From NCBI RefSeq assembly GCF_000265405.1, contig NC_018010.1, forward strand, positions 2,315,501-2,379,500: DNA of 64,000 nt. Direction: 5' to 3'. The notes under the pieces were generated by a model. The model searched no databases. It was not told the origin of the DNA and saw nothing but the letters and a program-made list of their open reading frames with translations. Below, piece by piece: positions 1-9,653 of the stretch (position 1 is its first letter; each line of letters begins with the position of its first letter). Source of the DNA: Belliella baltica DSM 15883. GTDB lineage: Bacteria > Bacteroidota > Bacteroidia > Cytophagales > Cyclobacteriaceae. Both the position numbers and the translations under genes were made by a program.

Positions 1-237
1 TCTATTCTATCAAATTTGGGAGGTGTTTGTAGAATCAGATCCTACTATCCCTTGGAAGGAAAGGGACTTTCTACTGTCGAGGATATCAATTCAAATCCTT
101 TTTACCAAACTCCAGAAATCAAACCTGCATTAATCAAAGATCAAAGTCAGCTTGGAACTACCAACCTGAAACCGATTTATGAATACGATCTCCAAACTGT
201 CAAAGGAAAGGAATATGTCATTTCTTTAAAAAAGTAG
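1..237 (+). CDS. C-terminal end of a probable GH95 alpha-L-fucosidase-like protein (5' end outside window)
   Basis: The reading frame is open from base 1 to the TAA at 237, so this is the last ~78 residues of a gene that begins upstream of the window; the TTG at 16 is internal and not a start. The tail carries a glycine-rich LGGVCRIRSYYPL strand and a NPFYQTPEI segment that I associate with the C-terminal beta-domain of GH95 enzymes (1,2-alpha-L-fucosidase / alpha-L-galactosidase). That assignment rests on memory of the family, as no catalytic residue is in view. It is followed after 15 bp by the CE6-like esterase, so it is probably the upstream member of the same polysaccharide-degradation operon. 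Another secreted beta-sandwich enzyme remains possible. Confidence 0.5.
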   Translation, partial: SILSNLGGVCRIRSYYPLEGKGLSTVEDINSNPFYQTPEIKPALIKDQSQLGTTNLKPIYEYDLQTVKGKEYVISLKK

Positions 238-252
238 CCAAAATAAATCACT

Positions 253-1089
253 ATGAAACTATACCAAATTAAAGCTTTAGCAATCACTTTCTTCATGAGT
301 TTTGCGATTAATACGTTTGCCCAAGATGAAAACTTCTACATTTTTCTGAGTTTTGGACAGTCCAATATGGAAGGTTTTGCAAAGTTTGAGGAACAAGATA
401 CTGTTGAAGATGAACGATTCAAGGTCTTGCAAGCTGTGGATTGTGAGAATCTTGGTAGAAAAAAAGGGCAGTGGTACCCTGCAGTCGCTCCAATTACAAG
501 ATGTGATACAGGATTGAGTCCAGCGGATTATTTTGGCAGGACATTGACAGAGCACTTACCAAAAAACATCAAAGTTGGAATAATCAATGTATCTGTAGGA
601 GGATCGAAAATAGAGCTTTTTGATAAAGGAAATCATCAATCATACGTGGCCTCTTCACCGGACTGGCTCCAAAATACCGTGAAAAAATATGATGGAGACC
701 CTTACAGCAGACTAATCGAACTTGCAAAAATTGCCCAAAAAGATGGTGTGATCAAAGGAATTCTTCTACACCAAGGAGAATCAAATACAGGGGATCAATC
801 ATGGCCTCAAAAAGTCAAAGGAGTCTATGATACTATTCTTTCTGATTTGGGTATGGATCCGGATGCACTTCCTCTTCTTGCAGGAGAAATGGTCAGTGAG
901 GATGAAGGAGGAAAGTGTGCAAGCATGAATCCAATCATTCAAACATTACCAACAGTAATTCCTCAAGCGCATGTGATTTCTTCTGAAGACTGTGAAGCTG
1001 TAGATGATGGATTGCACTTTTCTGCTGCAGGATATAGAGAACTTGGAAAAAGATATGGAATGAAAATGTTGACCCTCTTGAATTATTGA
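253..1089 (+). CDS. Secreted CE6-like acetylxylan esterase (SGNH fold)
   Basis: This 278-residue protein starts with a signal peptide ending near TFAQ (residues 1-23). It then shows the SGNH/DUF303 block I FLSFGQSNMEG, whose Ser is the expected nucleophile, an ILLHQGESNTGD block, and a C-terminal DDGLHFSAAGYRELG block supplying the Asp/His pair. Together these fit carbohydrate esterase family 6 and sialate O-acetylesterase-like proteins. In a xylan locus the likely role is removing O-acetyl groups from xylose residues in the periplasm or outside the cell. It sits 15 bp after the GH95-like gene and ~90 bp before a GH43 gene, on the same strand. Substrate is inferred from neighbours, not visible in the sequence. 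Confidence 0.8.
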   Translation: MKLYQIKALAITFFMSFAINTFAQDENFYIFLSFGQSNMEGFAKFEEQDTVEDERFKVLQAVDCENLGRKKGQWYPAVAPITRCDTGLSPADYFGRTLTEHLPKNIKVGIINVSVGGSKIELFDKGNHQSYVASSPDWLQNTVKKYDGDPYSRLIELAKIAQKDGVIKGILLHQGESNTGDQSWPQKVKGVYDTILSDLGMDPDALPLLAGEMVSEDEGGKCASMNPIIQTLPTVIPQAHVISSEDCEAVDDGLHFSAAGYRELGKRYGMKMLTLLNY

Positions 1090-1209
1090 AATTGAATAAG
1101 ATAAACTCAAAAAATCCAAAGAGCGATAAGTAGTTGGATCATTGACTTTTCAATAATCCTAAAAAAATCATCAGTAATGAAGAATAAAGCTTATAAATAT
1201 ACCAGTAAC

Positions 1210-2952
1210 ATGAATAAACTCAAACCTACGATTTTAGCTGTTTTAATGGTTTTCTTATCCTTTTCTGAAGGATTTAGCCAAAACAAGAAAAGTAATGCAC
1301 CCGTCTTTTCTGAAGTTGTCTATGAAGGGAAAGACCAAGTTTACATAGACAATCCACTCCTGGAAGGTGAGTTTTACAATCCTCTTCTTCAAGGATGCTA
1401 CCCTGATCCTGCCATCACAAGGAAAGGAGATGATTATTTCATGGTAGTTTCTTCTTTTGTAATGTTTCCGGGAGTACCGATTTTCCACTCCAAAGACTTG
1501 GTGAATTGGACTCAGATAGGGCATGTTTTGGATAGAAAATCTCAGCTCAAAGTACAGGATGCTGCAATTGCAATGGGTGTTTTTGCTCCAGATATCAAGT
1601 ATAATCCATATAACGATACATTTTACATGATCACAACTCAGTTTGCTGGTGATTTCGGGAATATAGTTGTGAAAACAAAAGATCCATTTCAAGGCTGGAG
1701 TGATCCTATCAAATTAAAATTTGATGGAATTGATCCTGGAATTTTCTTTGATGATAATGGGAAAGCTTACGTTGTGCACAACGACGCACCAAATAGAGGC
1801 GAAGAAAGATATGATGGACACCGCGTTATCAAAATCTGGGAGTATGATTTGGAAAATGATCAAGTTGTCGCAGGTACAGATAAAATAATTGTTGATGGGG
1901 GAGTTGATCCTTCAAAAAATCCAATCTGGATTGAGGCTCCTCATCTTTACAAAAAAGACGGGATGTATTATTTGATGTGTGCTGAAGGCGGAACTGGCGG
2001 AAATCACAGTGAAGTGATTTTCAAAAGCGATAATCCGATGGGGCCTTTTATCCCAGCACCTTCTAATCCAATCTTGACACAACGTTATTTTGGAAATAAT
2101 AGAAACAATAAAGTCGATTGGGCAGGTCATGCGGATTTGGTTTTAGGGCCTGATGATAAATATTATGGGGTGTTTTTAGGAATAAGACCGAATGATAAAA
2201 ACAGGGTAAATACAGGTAGAGAGACTTTTATTCTACCAGTTGATTGGTCAGGAGAATGGCCGGTATTCGAAAATGGCTTAATTCCAATGGAGCCAAAATT
2301 GAAAATGCCAGCAGGAGTTACAGAGAATAAGACTGGTCAGGATGGCTTTTTTCCGAATGGAAACTTTGTTTACACAGAAAAATTTGATTCTGAAAAACTT
2401 GATTTCAGATGGATCGGATTGAGAGGTCCAAGGGAAGATTTTATTGAGTTCACGAAAAATGGGCTCCAAATCAATCCATTCAATGTCAACATCAAAGAAG
2501 TGAAGCCTACATCGACTTTGTTCTACAGACAGCAGCACAAAAAGTTTGAATTCAACATGACGATGGATTACCAACCACAATCCGAAAAAGACCTTGCAGG
2601 AATAGTTTGTGCTCAAAGTGAAGCGTTCAATTATGTTTTTGGAATTACCAAGGTCGGAAATGATTACATGTTGCTTCTTCAAAGAACTGAAGCCAAAGGA
2701 AGAGGTAGAGATCGAAAAGTGAGTTCGGAGATCTTGGCGAGCGCTAAAATTGACCTTTCTAAAACTATTTCACTCCAGGTGAAGGCTGATGGAGATAATT
2801 ATGAATTTGGCTATTCTACAGATGGAAATACCTTCAAAAATCTAGGAGGTCAAGTTTCAGGCGATATTCTTTCTACAAATGTTGCAGGTGGATTTACTGG
2901 TAATTTGATTGGATTGTATGCAACTACTGCTAATGATGCGATAGTAGAATAG
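1210..2952 (+). CDS. Secreted GH43 beta-xylosidase / alpha-L-arabinofuranosidase with C-terminal GH43_C2-type domain
   Basis: I prefer the ATG at 1210 over that at 1177, because it places a clean signal peptide (MNKLKPTILAV to EGFSQ) at the N-terminus; 11 further in-frame residues precede it. The five-blade propeller motifs are clear: catalytic base Asp in GCYPDPAIT, the pKa-tuning Asp in FDGIDPGIF, and the general acid Glu in WIEAPHLYK. The last ~190 residues form a beta-sandwich of the kind found at the C-terminus of GH43 beta-xylosidases; it stops just after a GLYATTAND strand, where many relatives continue a few residues to a WFxY motif, so the end may be slightly short. It likely releases xylose or arabinose from xylan oligosaccharides. 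Confidence 0.85.
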   Translation: MNKLKPTILAVLMVFLSFSEGFSQNKKSNAPVFSEVVYEGKDQVYIDNPLLEGEFYNPLLQGCYPDPAITRKGDDYFMVVSSFVMFPGVPIFHSKDLVNWTQIGHVLDRKSQLKVQDAAIAMGVFAPDIKYNPYNDTFYMITTQFAGDFGNIVVKTKDPFQGWSDPIKLKFDGIDPGIFFDDNGKAYVVHNDAPNRGEERYDGHRVIKIWEYDLENDQVVAGTDKIIVDGGVDPSKNPIWIEAPHLYKKDGMYYLMCAEGGTGGNHSEVIFKSDNPMGPFIPAPSNPILTQRYFGNNRNNKVDWAGHADLVLGPDDKYYGVFLGIRPNDKNRVNTGRETFILPVDWSGEWPVFENGLIPMEPKLKMPAGVTENKTGQDGFFPNGNFVYTEKFDSEKLDFRWIGLRGPREDFIEFTKNGLQINPFNVNIKEVKPTSTLFYRQQHKKFEFNMTMDYQPQSEKDLAGIVCAQSEAFNYVFGITKVGNDYMLLLQRTEAKGRGRDRKVSSEILASAKIDLSKTISLQVKADGDNYEFGYSTDGNTFKNLGGQVSGDILSTNVAGGFTGNLIGLYATTANDAIVE

Positions 2953-3007
2953 AAACGAGTGAAAGTATCCGATTATACATTTTAAAATTAATCAAAATGA
3001 CCTAATT

Positions 3008-3952
3008 ATGCTGAATACACTTAGATCACTAGGAATATCTTCCATTTTAGTCTTTTTAATTTTCTGCACAAAATCTACAATAGCTCAGGATGGAACCATT
3101 TATCCACTTGCAACTCCCGATGAACCTAATGCTATTCCTTTAGGTACGGGTGGAGTCGATGATCAGCCCGCATTAGAGTCTTGGTTCAAGCAATGGGGCG
3201 ATCCAATGGCTCGTAATATCACAGTTGCAACACTAACTCCATTTTTACCAGAACCAGGAAAAGCAAATGGTGCGACTGTAATCGTAGCTCCCGGAGGAGG
3301 CTTCAGATGGCTGTCATTGAAAAACGAAGGGTGGGAAGTGGCAGAAGCTTTGGCAGCACAAGGAATCACGGCTTTTGTGCTCAAGTACAGACTTCATCCA
3401 ACTCCAGAATCCTTGGACGACTTTAGAAATTCCATGAACAGAACTTCCGATGCAGCAGCTAATCCTGCACAAAACGAAGAACCACGACCTCGTCTAGTAC
3501 AGCGAGACCTTTCTGACCAACTCGAAGATGCTGAGGCTGCTTATGCGATGATTGTAGAAAGAGCTGAAGAGTGGGGAGTGGATACGGATAGAATAGGTAT
3601 GATTGGTTTTTCGGCTGGCGCTGGACTTACTATGCACTGTACTTTGAACTCTAAATCTATGAAATTGGCCTTTATAGGACCTATTTATGGCGGTATGGGA
3701 TCAGTGGTGGTGCCAAAAAATGCACCGCCAATGTTCAATGTGATCGCAAGTGATGATTTCCTCTTCAGGGGGCAGTTTGGGATCATCGATTCCTGGTACA
3801 AAGCAGGTGTACCTGTAGAGTTTCACCTTTATCAAAATGGTGGTCACGGTTTCGGATTGGGAAATCCCAACCGGACAAGTAACCGCTGGTTTGATGCCTT
3901 TATTCACTGGCTGGATGTCAATAGCTTTCTTGAAGCTAAGTCATCGGAGTGA
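3008..3952 (+). CDS. Secreted alpha/beta-hydrolase, probable xylan esterase
   Basis: The 314-residue product has a signal peptide (residues ~1-26, ending IAQ). An oxyanion-hole strand APGGGFRWL is followed by the nucleophile elbow GFSAGAG, an acid residue in ASDDFLF and the catalytic His in GGHGFG, in the normal order for an alpha/beta-hydrolase. Such BD-FAE/acetyl-xylan-esterase-like proteins are common in Bacteroidota xylan loci and act on acetylated or feruloylated xylan. It lies between two GH43 genes, with gaps of ~55 and ~70 bp, so co-transcription is likely. Which ester it cleaves cannot be read from the sequence. Confidence 0.75.
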   Translation: MLNTLRSLGISSILVFLIFCTKSTIAQDGTIYPLATPDEPNAIPLGTGGVDDQPALESWFKQWGDPMARNITVATLTPFLPEPGKANGATVIVAPGGGFRWLSLKNEGWEVAEALAAQGITAFVLKYRLHPTPESLDDFRNSMNRTSDAAANPAQNEEPRPRLVQRDLSDQLEDAEAAYAMIVERAEEWGVDTDRIGMIGFSAGAGLTMHCTLNSKSMKLAFIGPIYGGMGSVVVPKNAPPMFNVIASDDFLFRGQFGIIDSWYKAGVPVEFHLYQNGGHGFGLGNPNRTSNRWFDAFIHWLDVNSFLEAKSSE

Positions 3953-4023
3953 TGGGGGCATAGGATTTACCTTTAGTTAATAAGAAAAAATAGAAATATT
4001 AATCTCACGAATAAACCTATTCT

Positions 4024-6126
4024 ATGAAAAAGTTATCGCTTTTCTACAAAGCAAAAGACCTATTGAATCTAGCACTTGGATTGGTCATGTTCTCTGTATC
4101 TGTTTCATGTGCCCAAGAAGAATCCCAGACAATTTTGGTTCAAGATGGGAAATACGTCCATACTGTTGCTGGTAATCCATACCTCCCTTTGTGGGAGCAT
4201 GTTCCTGACGGAGAGCCCCGAGTATTTGAAGACCCAGATAATCCTGGGAAATATAGAGCATACATTATTGGATCACACGATCTAAGATTTACAAGTTATT
4301 GTGGTCCTGATATCAGGATGTGGTCAGCACCTGTAGAAGATTTGACAAGCTGGAGAGATGAAGGGGCGATTTTCACTTATGAAATAGATGGTCAGTGGGA
4401 TGTGATGTATGCACCAGATTTGGTTGAAGTCAAAAGAAAAGATGGAGCCAAAGAATATTATTTATATCCGCATAGTAGAGGACCTGGAAGAGAAGCGATG
4501 GTTGCCAAAGGCTCAAGACCAGATGGCCCTTTTACACCAATCAACATGACAGAAGATGGAAAGCGAACTGTCGAAGGTAGTATTTTGGGATTTGATCCTG
4601 CTGTCTATATTGAAAACATTGATGATCCAAACGATCCTGATTTTGAAATCGGTTTTAGAGCTTATGCATTTTGGGGGTTTCAGAGATCTATGGCAGCAGA
4701 ATTGGATCAGAATACTATGTATTCCATCAGACCTGGTACTGAAGTGATTCCTTATTTTCTCCCTGCTAGTAATAGATATGGTTCTTTAAGAGATCCAGAA
4801 GGAACTCAATATCCAAATATCTACGAAGAAGAAGATTTGGGTACATTCAATTTCTTTGAAGCTTCTTCTATCCGAAAAGTCGGAAATAAATATATTACAG
4901 TTTTTAGTGGCTATTCAGGCCCTGACTATGGTGTGAGCAGTACAAACTCTACTTTGAGATATGCAGTTGGGGATTCTCCACTCGGTCCATGGAAAAGTGG
5001 AGGTGTATTGGTGGATTCAAGAGGGCCAGTTTTAAATGAAGATGGAACGAGTATCATTCTTACCAACGGTGGGCACAATACCCATGGAAGTATCGAAGAG
5101 ATCAATGGGCAATGGTATGTGTTTTACCATAAGCCACCTAGAGGATTTGGTTTTGCCCGTCAGCCTGTAGTTGCACCTATCAGTATTGAAGTGGATAAGA
5201 AACCCGTTGCAGAAGGTGGAGGTGCCAGAATTAGAGCCTATGATCCTTATGCCGAAAACAAACAATGGACTGCCAAAGACAGCCAAGGCAGAGAATACAA
5301 AGGTGCTGAGGTGACTTCTGAAGGTTTCCATATGTATGGTTTAGATCCATATCAGTATTATTCAGCAGGCTATGCCGCTTATCTTTCTGATATCAGTATA
5401 CAGCAGGATTCTTGGGACATTTGGGACAATCACATGCCGATTACGCAAGTCAAAGACGGACACATTATTGGTTACAAATACTTTGGTTTTGGAGGTCTTG
5501 CTGAAGATAAAAATGGACTCAAAGCATTTGAAGGAACAAAAGCGGGAAATCAAACAGCTTTCAATCTTTTCCTTACTCCAAAGACAGACAAAGCTTTCAA
5601 AGTCAATGTTTGGATAGATGGTCCTTATGCAAATGATACTTGGAAAGGTACTAAGATCGCTGTGATCGAGGTGCCAGCTAATTCTAAGCAAGAAGCAACT
5701 CAGTTTACAATCGATGTCGCACAATATGTGGATCAATTGGATAAAAAGAACGCGATCTTTTTAGTAGCTGAAGCTGGAAGCGATGAAGGCTTGTTTGAAT
5801 TACTTGGATTAGGATTTAGTGCTAAGGGTAAGGAATTGAAAAGACCTGTAGCACCGAAAATCAGCATATCTGTGAATGGTGAAGCTGTAGAAGTCCCAGA
5901 AACACCCGTAAGATCCACAAATGAAAATGGCATCCTTGGTTATGGTCTTTATGAAGTGAATGCAAGCCTTCCAGCCGGATCGGATTCAAATCCTAAAGTA
6001 ACTGCCAAATCTGATAATCCATCTGTGAAAATCTCAATTGAACAGGCTGAAAGTGAAGAAGGAGAAGCAACAGTTACTTGTGATTACAGAGGAGTAATCA
6101 AAACTTACAAAGTCAGATTCATTTAA
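4024..6126 (+). CDS. GH43-family glycosidase, probable lipoprotein, with C-terminal beta-domains
   Basis: This 700-residue protein has a signal sequence with a candidate lipobox (VSVSC, Cys29), suggesting a lipid-anchored cell-surface or periplasmic enzyme. The N-terminal ~370 residues have GH43-like propeller segments: EPRVFEDPDNPGKYRAY, GQWDVMYAPDLVEV, LGFDPAVYIEN, and FFEASSIRKVGNKYI with a plausible acid Glu. The ~200 residues after the propeller look like a carbohydrate-binding or jelly-roll domain, and the last ~85 residues like a small Ig-type domain ending KTYKVRF. It may be an arabinofuranosidase or xylosidase acting on substituted xylan. The propeller is more divergent than in the other GH43 proteins here, so the family call is firm but the activity is open. 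Confidence 0.7.
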   Translation: MKKLSLFYKAKDLLNLALGLVMFSVSVSCAQEESQTILVQDGKYVHTVAGNPYLPLWEHVPDGEPRVFEDPDNPGKYRAYIIGSHDLRFTSYCGPDIRMWSAPVEDLTSWRDEGAIFTYEIDGQWDVMYAPDLVEVKRKDGAKEYYLYPHSRGPGREAMVAKGSRPDGPFTPINMTEDGKRTVEGSILGFDPAVYIENIDDPNDPDFEIGFRAYAFWGFQRSMAAELDQNTMYSIRPGTEVIPYFLPASNRYGSLRDPEGTQYPNIYEEEDLGTFNFFEASSIRKVGNKYITVFSGYSGPDYGVSSTNSTLRYAVGDSPLGPWKSGGVLVDSRGPVLNEDGTSIILTNGGHNTHGSIEEINGQWYVFYHKPPRGFGFARQPVVAPISIEVDKKPVAEGGGARIRAYDPYAENKQWTAKDSQGREYKGAEVTSEGFHMYGLDPYQYYSAGYAAYLSDISIQQDSWDIWDNHMPITQVKDGHIIGYKYFGFGGLAEDKNGLKAFEGTKAGNQTAFNLFLTPKTDKAFKVNVWIDGPYANDTWKGTKIAVIEVPANSKQEATQFTIDVAQYVDQLDKKNAIFLVAEAGSDEGLFELLGLGFSAKGKELKRPVAPKISISVNGEAVEVPETPVRSTNENGILGYGLYEVNASLPAGSDSNPKVTAKSDNPSVKISIEQAESEEGEATVTCDYRGVIKTYKVRFI

Positions 6127-6200
6127 GCTATCCAAAAAGTGATTCAAACTGAGGAAGGTGTCAGTGCTGTTCAATAATTCATTTTTAAAAAGAAAAGTAA

Positions 6201-8177
6201 ATGGAAATTTCAAAAAAGAGCAAGTTGAAAGTAGGAATTTTAAGCATGTTGATAGCAATTAGCTTTTTTGCACTAACTACATTTTCTTTTGCCCAAGAGT
6301 CTGGTATTGTTCAAAGTCCTAATGGAAATGTGAATTTAAGCATCTATATAGATGGAGGTGAGTTGATGTATTCTATTAATTATGGTGAAAAACTGATTTT
6401 GGATAATTCTCCATTGGGTCTTGTGACTAATGAAGGTGACTTTACCTCAGATTTGACTTTCGTCAAGTTCTCGGAAAATAAAATTGAACAGAGCTACAAG
6501 CAGGATAGAATCAAAAAATCTTTTATTACCTACAAAGCCAATACGCTTACCTACACAGTAAAAAATGGAGATGGAAAGGAAATTTCAGTCCATTTTCAAG
6601 TCAGTGACAATGACATTGCTTTCCGATATGAATTACCAAAATGGGGAGATACAAGAGCAACAGTAGTAAAAGAAGAAATAACTGGGTTTAAATTTCCTGC
6701 CTCAACTACCGCTTTTGTGTCGCCGATGATGACACCAATGACAGGATTTGCAAGGACAGCTCCAAGTTACGAAAGTGGCTACAGTGTTGATATGCCAATA
6801 GAAAAAACAACAGCTAAGTTCGGCTACGTATTTCCAGCCCTTTTCCAAACACAAGAAAAAGCTTGGGTTTTGATTTCAGAAACTGGCGTGGGAAGTAACT
6901 ACAATGGATCGCATTTGAGCAGTTTTAAAGATGGGATTTACACTGTTGAATATCCTCAAATGGAGCAAAACAATGGATTTGGAGATACAGGTGCACAAAT
7001 TGGACTTCCGGGATATACACCTTGGAGGACGATCACAGTGGGAGAGACCTTAAAGCCGATTATTGAGACAACCGTAACATTTGATGTTGTGGAGCCATTG
7101 TATGAAGCATCTCAGCCTTATCAATATGGAAAAGGAACTTGGAGTTGGATTGTTTGGCAGGACAACAGCATGAATTATGAAGACCAAGTCAAATACATTG
7201 ATTTGGCAGCTGCTATGGATTTTGAATACATTTTGATTGATGCTTGGTGGGATGAAAGAATCGGTTACGACCGCATGGAGGATTTGATCAAATATGCCAA
7301 TTCCAAGAATGTTGATGTCTTCTTATGGTATAATTCTAACGGTACCGCCAATGATGCATTTCAGACTCCTTTGAACAAAATGAATACCTCATTTGCTCGA
7401 AAAAAAGAAATGAAATGGCTGAAAGAAGTAGGTGTCAAAGGCTTGAAAGTTGACTTTTTTGGAGGAGACAAGCAAGAGACGATGCGCCTTTACGAAGATA
7501 TCTTGGTCGAGGCCAATGATTATGGTTTGATGGTTATTTTTCATGGAGCAACCCTTCCAAGAGGTTGGGAGAGAATGTATCCGAATTTTGTAGGAAGTGA
7601 AGCTGTGTTGGCTTCAGAAATGTTGGTTTTTGTTCAAGATACGAGAGAGAAAGAAGCATTTTATGCAACTCTTCATCCATTTATCAGAAATGCTGTTGGA
7701 AGCATGGAGTTCGGTGGGGTATTGTTGAATAAATTTCTAAATAAAGGAAATCAAAGGGGTCAAGAACGCTTGACGACTGATATTTTCCAATTAGCAACGG
7801 GTGTGCTTTTTCAAAATCCGGTACAGATGTTTGGGTTGACACCGAATAATCTCACTGAAGTTCCAGAGTTTGAATTAGACTTTTTGAGAAAACTCCCGAC
7901 TACATGGGATGAAACAATTTTCATTGATGGCTATCCTGGAAAGTACACTGTGATCGCAAGGAGAAGCGGTGAACATTGGTACATCGCAGGTGTCAATGCG
8001 GAAGAAAGTGTCAAGACTTTGGCTATCAACCTAGAAATGCTGAAAGGGAAGAAAGTCTCTTTATACAACGATGACCAAAATAAACAGCCAAAACTAGACA
8101 TAATCGAAATTGGGAAGGATGGTTCATATTCAGTTTCCATTCAACCAAAAGGAGGTTTTGTGATCACGAATCACTAA
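6201..8177 (+). CDS. Secreted GH97 glycosidase, retaining type (alpha-galactosidase / beta-L-arabinopyranosidase group)
   Basis: The 658-residue protein has a signal peptide ending FSFAQ, an N-terminal beta-supersandwich (residues ~28-290) and a TIM barrel with the line YILIDAWWDERIGYDR. GH97 splits into inverting alpha-glucosidases and retaining alpha-galactosidases. Here the KVDFFGGDKQ motif gives an Asp (D418) at the nucleophile position, and E467 in the GSEAV motif is the likely acid/base, which fits the retaining group. Retaining GH97 enzymes remove terminal galactose from substituted arabinoxylans in Bacteroides loci. The gene sits in the middle of a one-strand run of xylan enzymes, 74 bp after a GH43 gene. 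Galactose versus arabinopyranose specificity cannot be decided. Confidence 0.85.
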   Translation: MEISKKSKLKVGILSMLIAISFFALTTFSFAQESGIVQSPNGNVNLSIYIDGGELMYSINYGEKLILDNSPLGLVTNEGDFTSDLTFVKFSENKIEQSYKQDRIKKSFITYKANTLTYTVKNGDGKEISVHFQVSDNDIAFRYELPKWGDTRATVVKEEITGFKFPASTTAFVSPMMTPMTGFARTAPSYESGYSVDMPIEKTTAKFGYVFPALFQTQEKAWVLISETGVGSNYNGSHLSSFKDGIYTVEYPQMEQNNGFGDTGAQIGLPGYTPWRTITVGETLKPIIETTVTFDVVEPLYEASQPYQYGKGTWSWIVWQDNSMNYEDQVKYIDLAAAMDFEYILIDAWWDERIGYDRMEDLIKYANSKNVDVFLWYNSNGTANDAFQTPLNKMNTSFARKKEMKWLKEVGVKGLKVDFFGGDKQETMRLYEDILVEANDYGLMVIFHGATLPRGWERMYPNFVGSEAVLASEMLVFVQDTREKEAFYATLHPFIRNAVGSMEFGGVLLNKFLNKGNQRGQERLTTDIFQLATGVLFQNPVQMFGLTPNNLTEVPEFELDFLRKLPTTWDETIFIDGYPGKYTVIARRSGEHWYIAGVNAEESVKTLAINLEMLKGKKVSLYNDDQNKQPKLDIIEIGKDGSYSVSIQPKGGFVITNH

Positions 8178-8218
8178 ACCGGATAAAATTTTAAATATTT
8201 GATTTAAAGCCATTTACT

Positions 8219-9583
8219 ATGAAACTTAATCTTAAGCCATTTTTTCTTTTTTGTATCATGTTGCTTCAGTTTGGAAATAGCTATGGGCAAAACCCAATTA
8301 TCCAAACCTCCTTCACTGCAGATCCTGCACCGATGGTTTACAATGACAAAGTCTATCTCTACACATCCCATGATGAAGATGAATCGACTTGGTTTACAAT
8401 GAACGATTGGCGACTGTACACCACTGAAGATATGGTCAATTGGACTGATCACGGAGCTGTTTTGTCATACAAAGAATTTGCTTGGGGAAAAATGAATGCA
8501 TGGGCACCACAATGCACCGAACGTGATGGGAAATTCTACATGTATGTTCCAATTACTGATAAAAATAATCAAAATGGAATTGGTGTAGCTGTTTCTGATA
8601 GCCCCTATGGGCCTTTTATCGATCCTTTGGGCAAGCCACTGATCAGTAATTCCAGTGCAGATATTGATCCCACTGTATTTGTTGATGATGATGGACAGGC
8701 GTATTTGATGTGGGGGAATCCAGTTTGCTACTTTGCAAAACTCAACGAAGACATGATTTCTCTCGATGGCGAAGTTGGTCAATTTCCCAATACAATTGAA
8801 TCCTTCGGAAAAAGAAAGGCTGATGATCCCAAAAGACCTACAACTTATGAAGAAGGCCCTTGGCTTTACAAGCGAAATGATTTGTATTATTTACTTTTTG
8901 CCGCTGGAGAACTTCCAGAGCATCTGGGTTATTCGACAAGTGATAGCCCAACTGGTCCATGGAAATATCAAGGAGTGCTGATGCCCGCTGAAGGTAAGAG
9001 TTTTACGAATCATCCCGGGATCATCGATTACAAAGGCAAAACCTATCTTTTTTACCACAACGGAGCACTGCCGGGTGGGAGTGGATTCAATAGGTCTGTT
9101 GCTGTGGAAGAAGTTACTTTCAATGATGATGGAACCATAGTGCCGATGAAAATGACAGAAGGCATAACTAAAAGTCTTGGCTCAATCAATCCTTATGTGA
9201 AGAATGAAGCAGAAACAATAGCTTGGTCAGAAGGTGTAAAAGCAAAGCAAAATGAGGTAGTTGGAAATTTCATTATTGCCACAAGAAATGAAGCCTATAC
9301 CAAAGTTGCTGGAGTTGATTTCCGATCAGAGGGCGCTTCAAAGTTCTCGGCAAGGTTAGGGACCATCCACAATGGTGATGTGAATATGGAGGTAAGGCTT
9401 GATGGTAAAGATGGGAAGTTGTTAGCTAGTGTAAGAGTCCCACTTACAGGGGGAGATGATAGGTGGGCATTGATCAATACCGATATTGAAAATGTGTCAG
9501 GAGTTCATGATTTATACTTTGTATTTAAAGGAAAAGCACAAAGCAATATCATGTATTTTGACTATTGGAGTTTTTCTAAATGA
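8219..9583 (+). CDS. Secreted GH43 arabinofuranosidase/xylosidase with C-terminal CBM6
   Basis: A signal peptide (residues ~1-24, ending SYGQ) leads into a GH43 propeller of ~310 residues: base Asp in [17 protein letters not shown], pKa-modulating Asp in [11 protein letters not shown], and acid Glu in [16 protein letters not shown]. The last ~125 residues, beginning near [13 protein letters not shown] and ending [10 protein letters not shown], have the order of a carbohydrate-binding module of family 6. That architecture matches arabinoxylan arabinofuranohydrolases of the XynD type and related beta-xylosidases. It follows the GH97 gene by 41 bp. It probably acts on surface-bound arabinoxylan, with the CBM6 keeping it on xylan chains. 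Confidence 0.85.
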   Translation: MKLNLKPFFLFCIMLLQFGNSYGQNPIIQTSFTADPAPMVYNDKVYLYTSHDEDESTWFTMNDWRLYTTEDMVNWTDHGAVLSYKEFAWGKMNAWAPQCTERDGKFYMYVPITDKNNQNGIGVAVSDSPYGPFIDPLGKPLISNSSADIDPTVFVDDDGQAYLMWGNPVCYFAKLNEDMISLDGEVGQFPNTIESFGKRKADDPKRPTTYEEGPWLYKRNDLYYLLFAAGELPEHLGYSTSDSPTGPWKYQGVLMPAEGKSFTNHPGIIDYKGKTYLFYHNGALPGGSGFNRSVAVEEVTFNDDGTIVPMKMTEGITKSLGSINPYVKNEAETIAWSEGVKAKQNEVVGNFIIATRNEAYTKVAGVDFRSEGASKFSARLGTIHNGDVNMEVRLDGKDGKLLASVRVPLTGGDDRWALINTDIENVSGVHDLYFVFKGKAQSNIMYFDYWSFSK

Positions 9584-9653
9584 TGAAAAAAGAGAAGTTT
9601 GATAGACTTCAAAAATATTACGATTAAATATGTTTAAAGTAAATGTTACGCTG

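Noticed and set aside
170..185. AAACCGATTTATG in the GH95-like tail resembled a LacI operator.
   Set aside because: It lies inside coding sequence, lacks the second arm and occurs at an in-frame conserved position.
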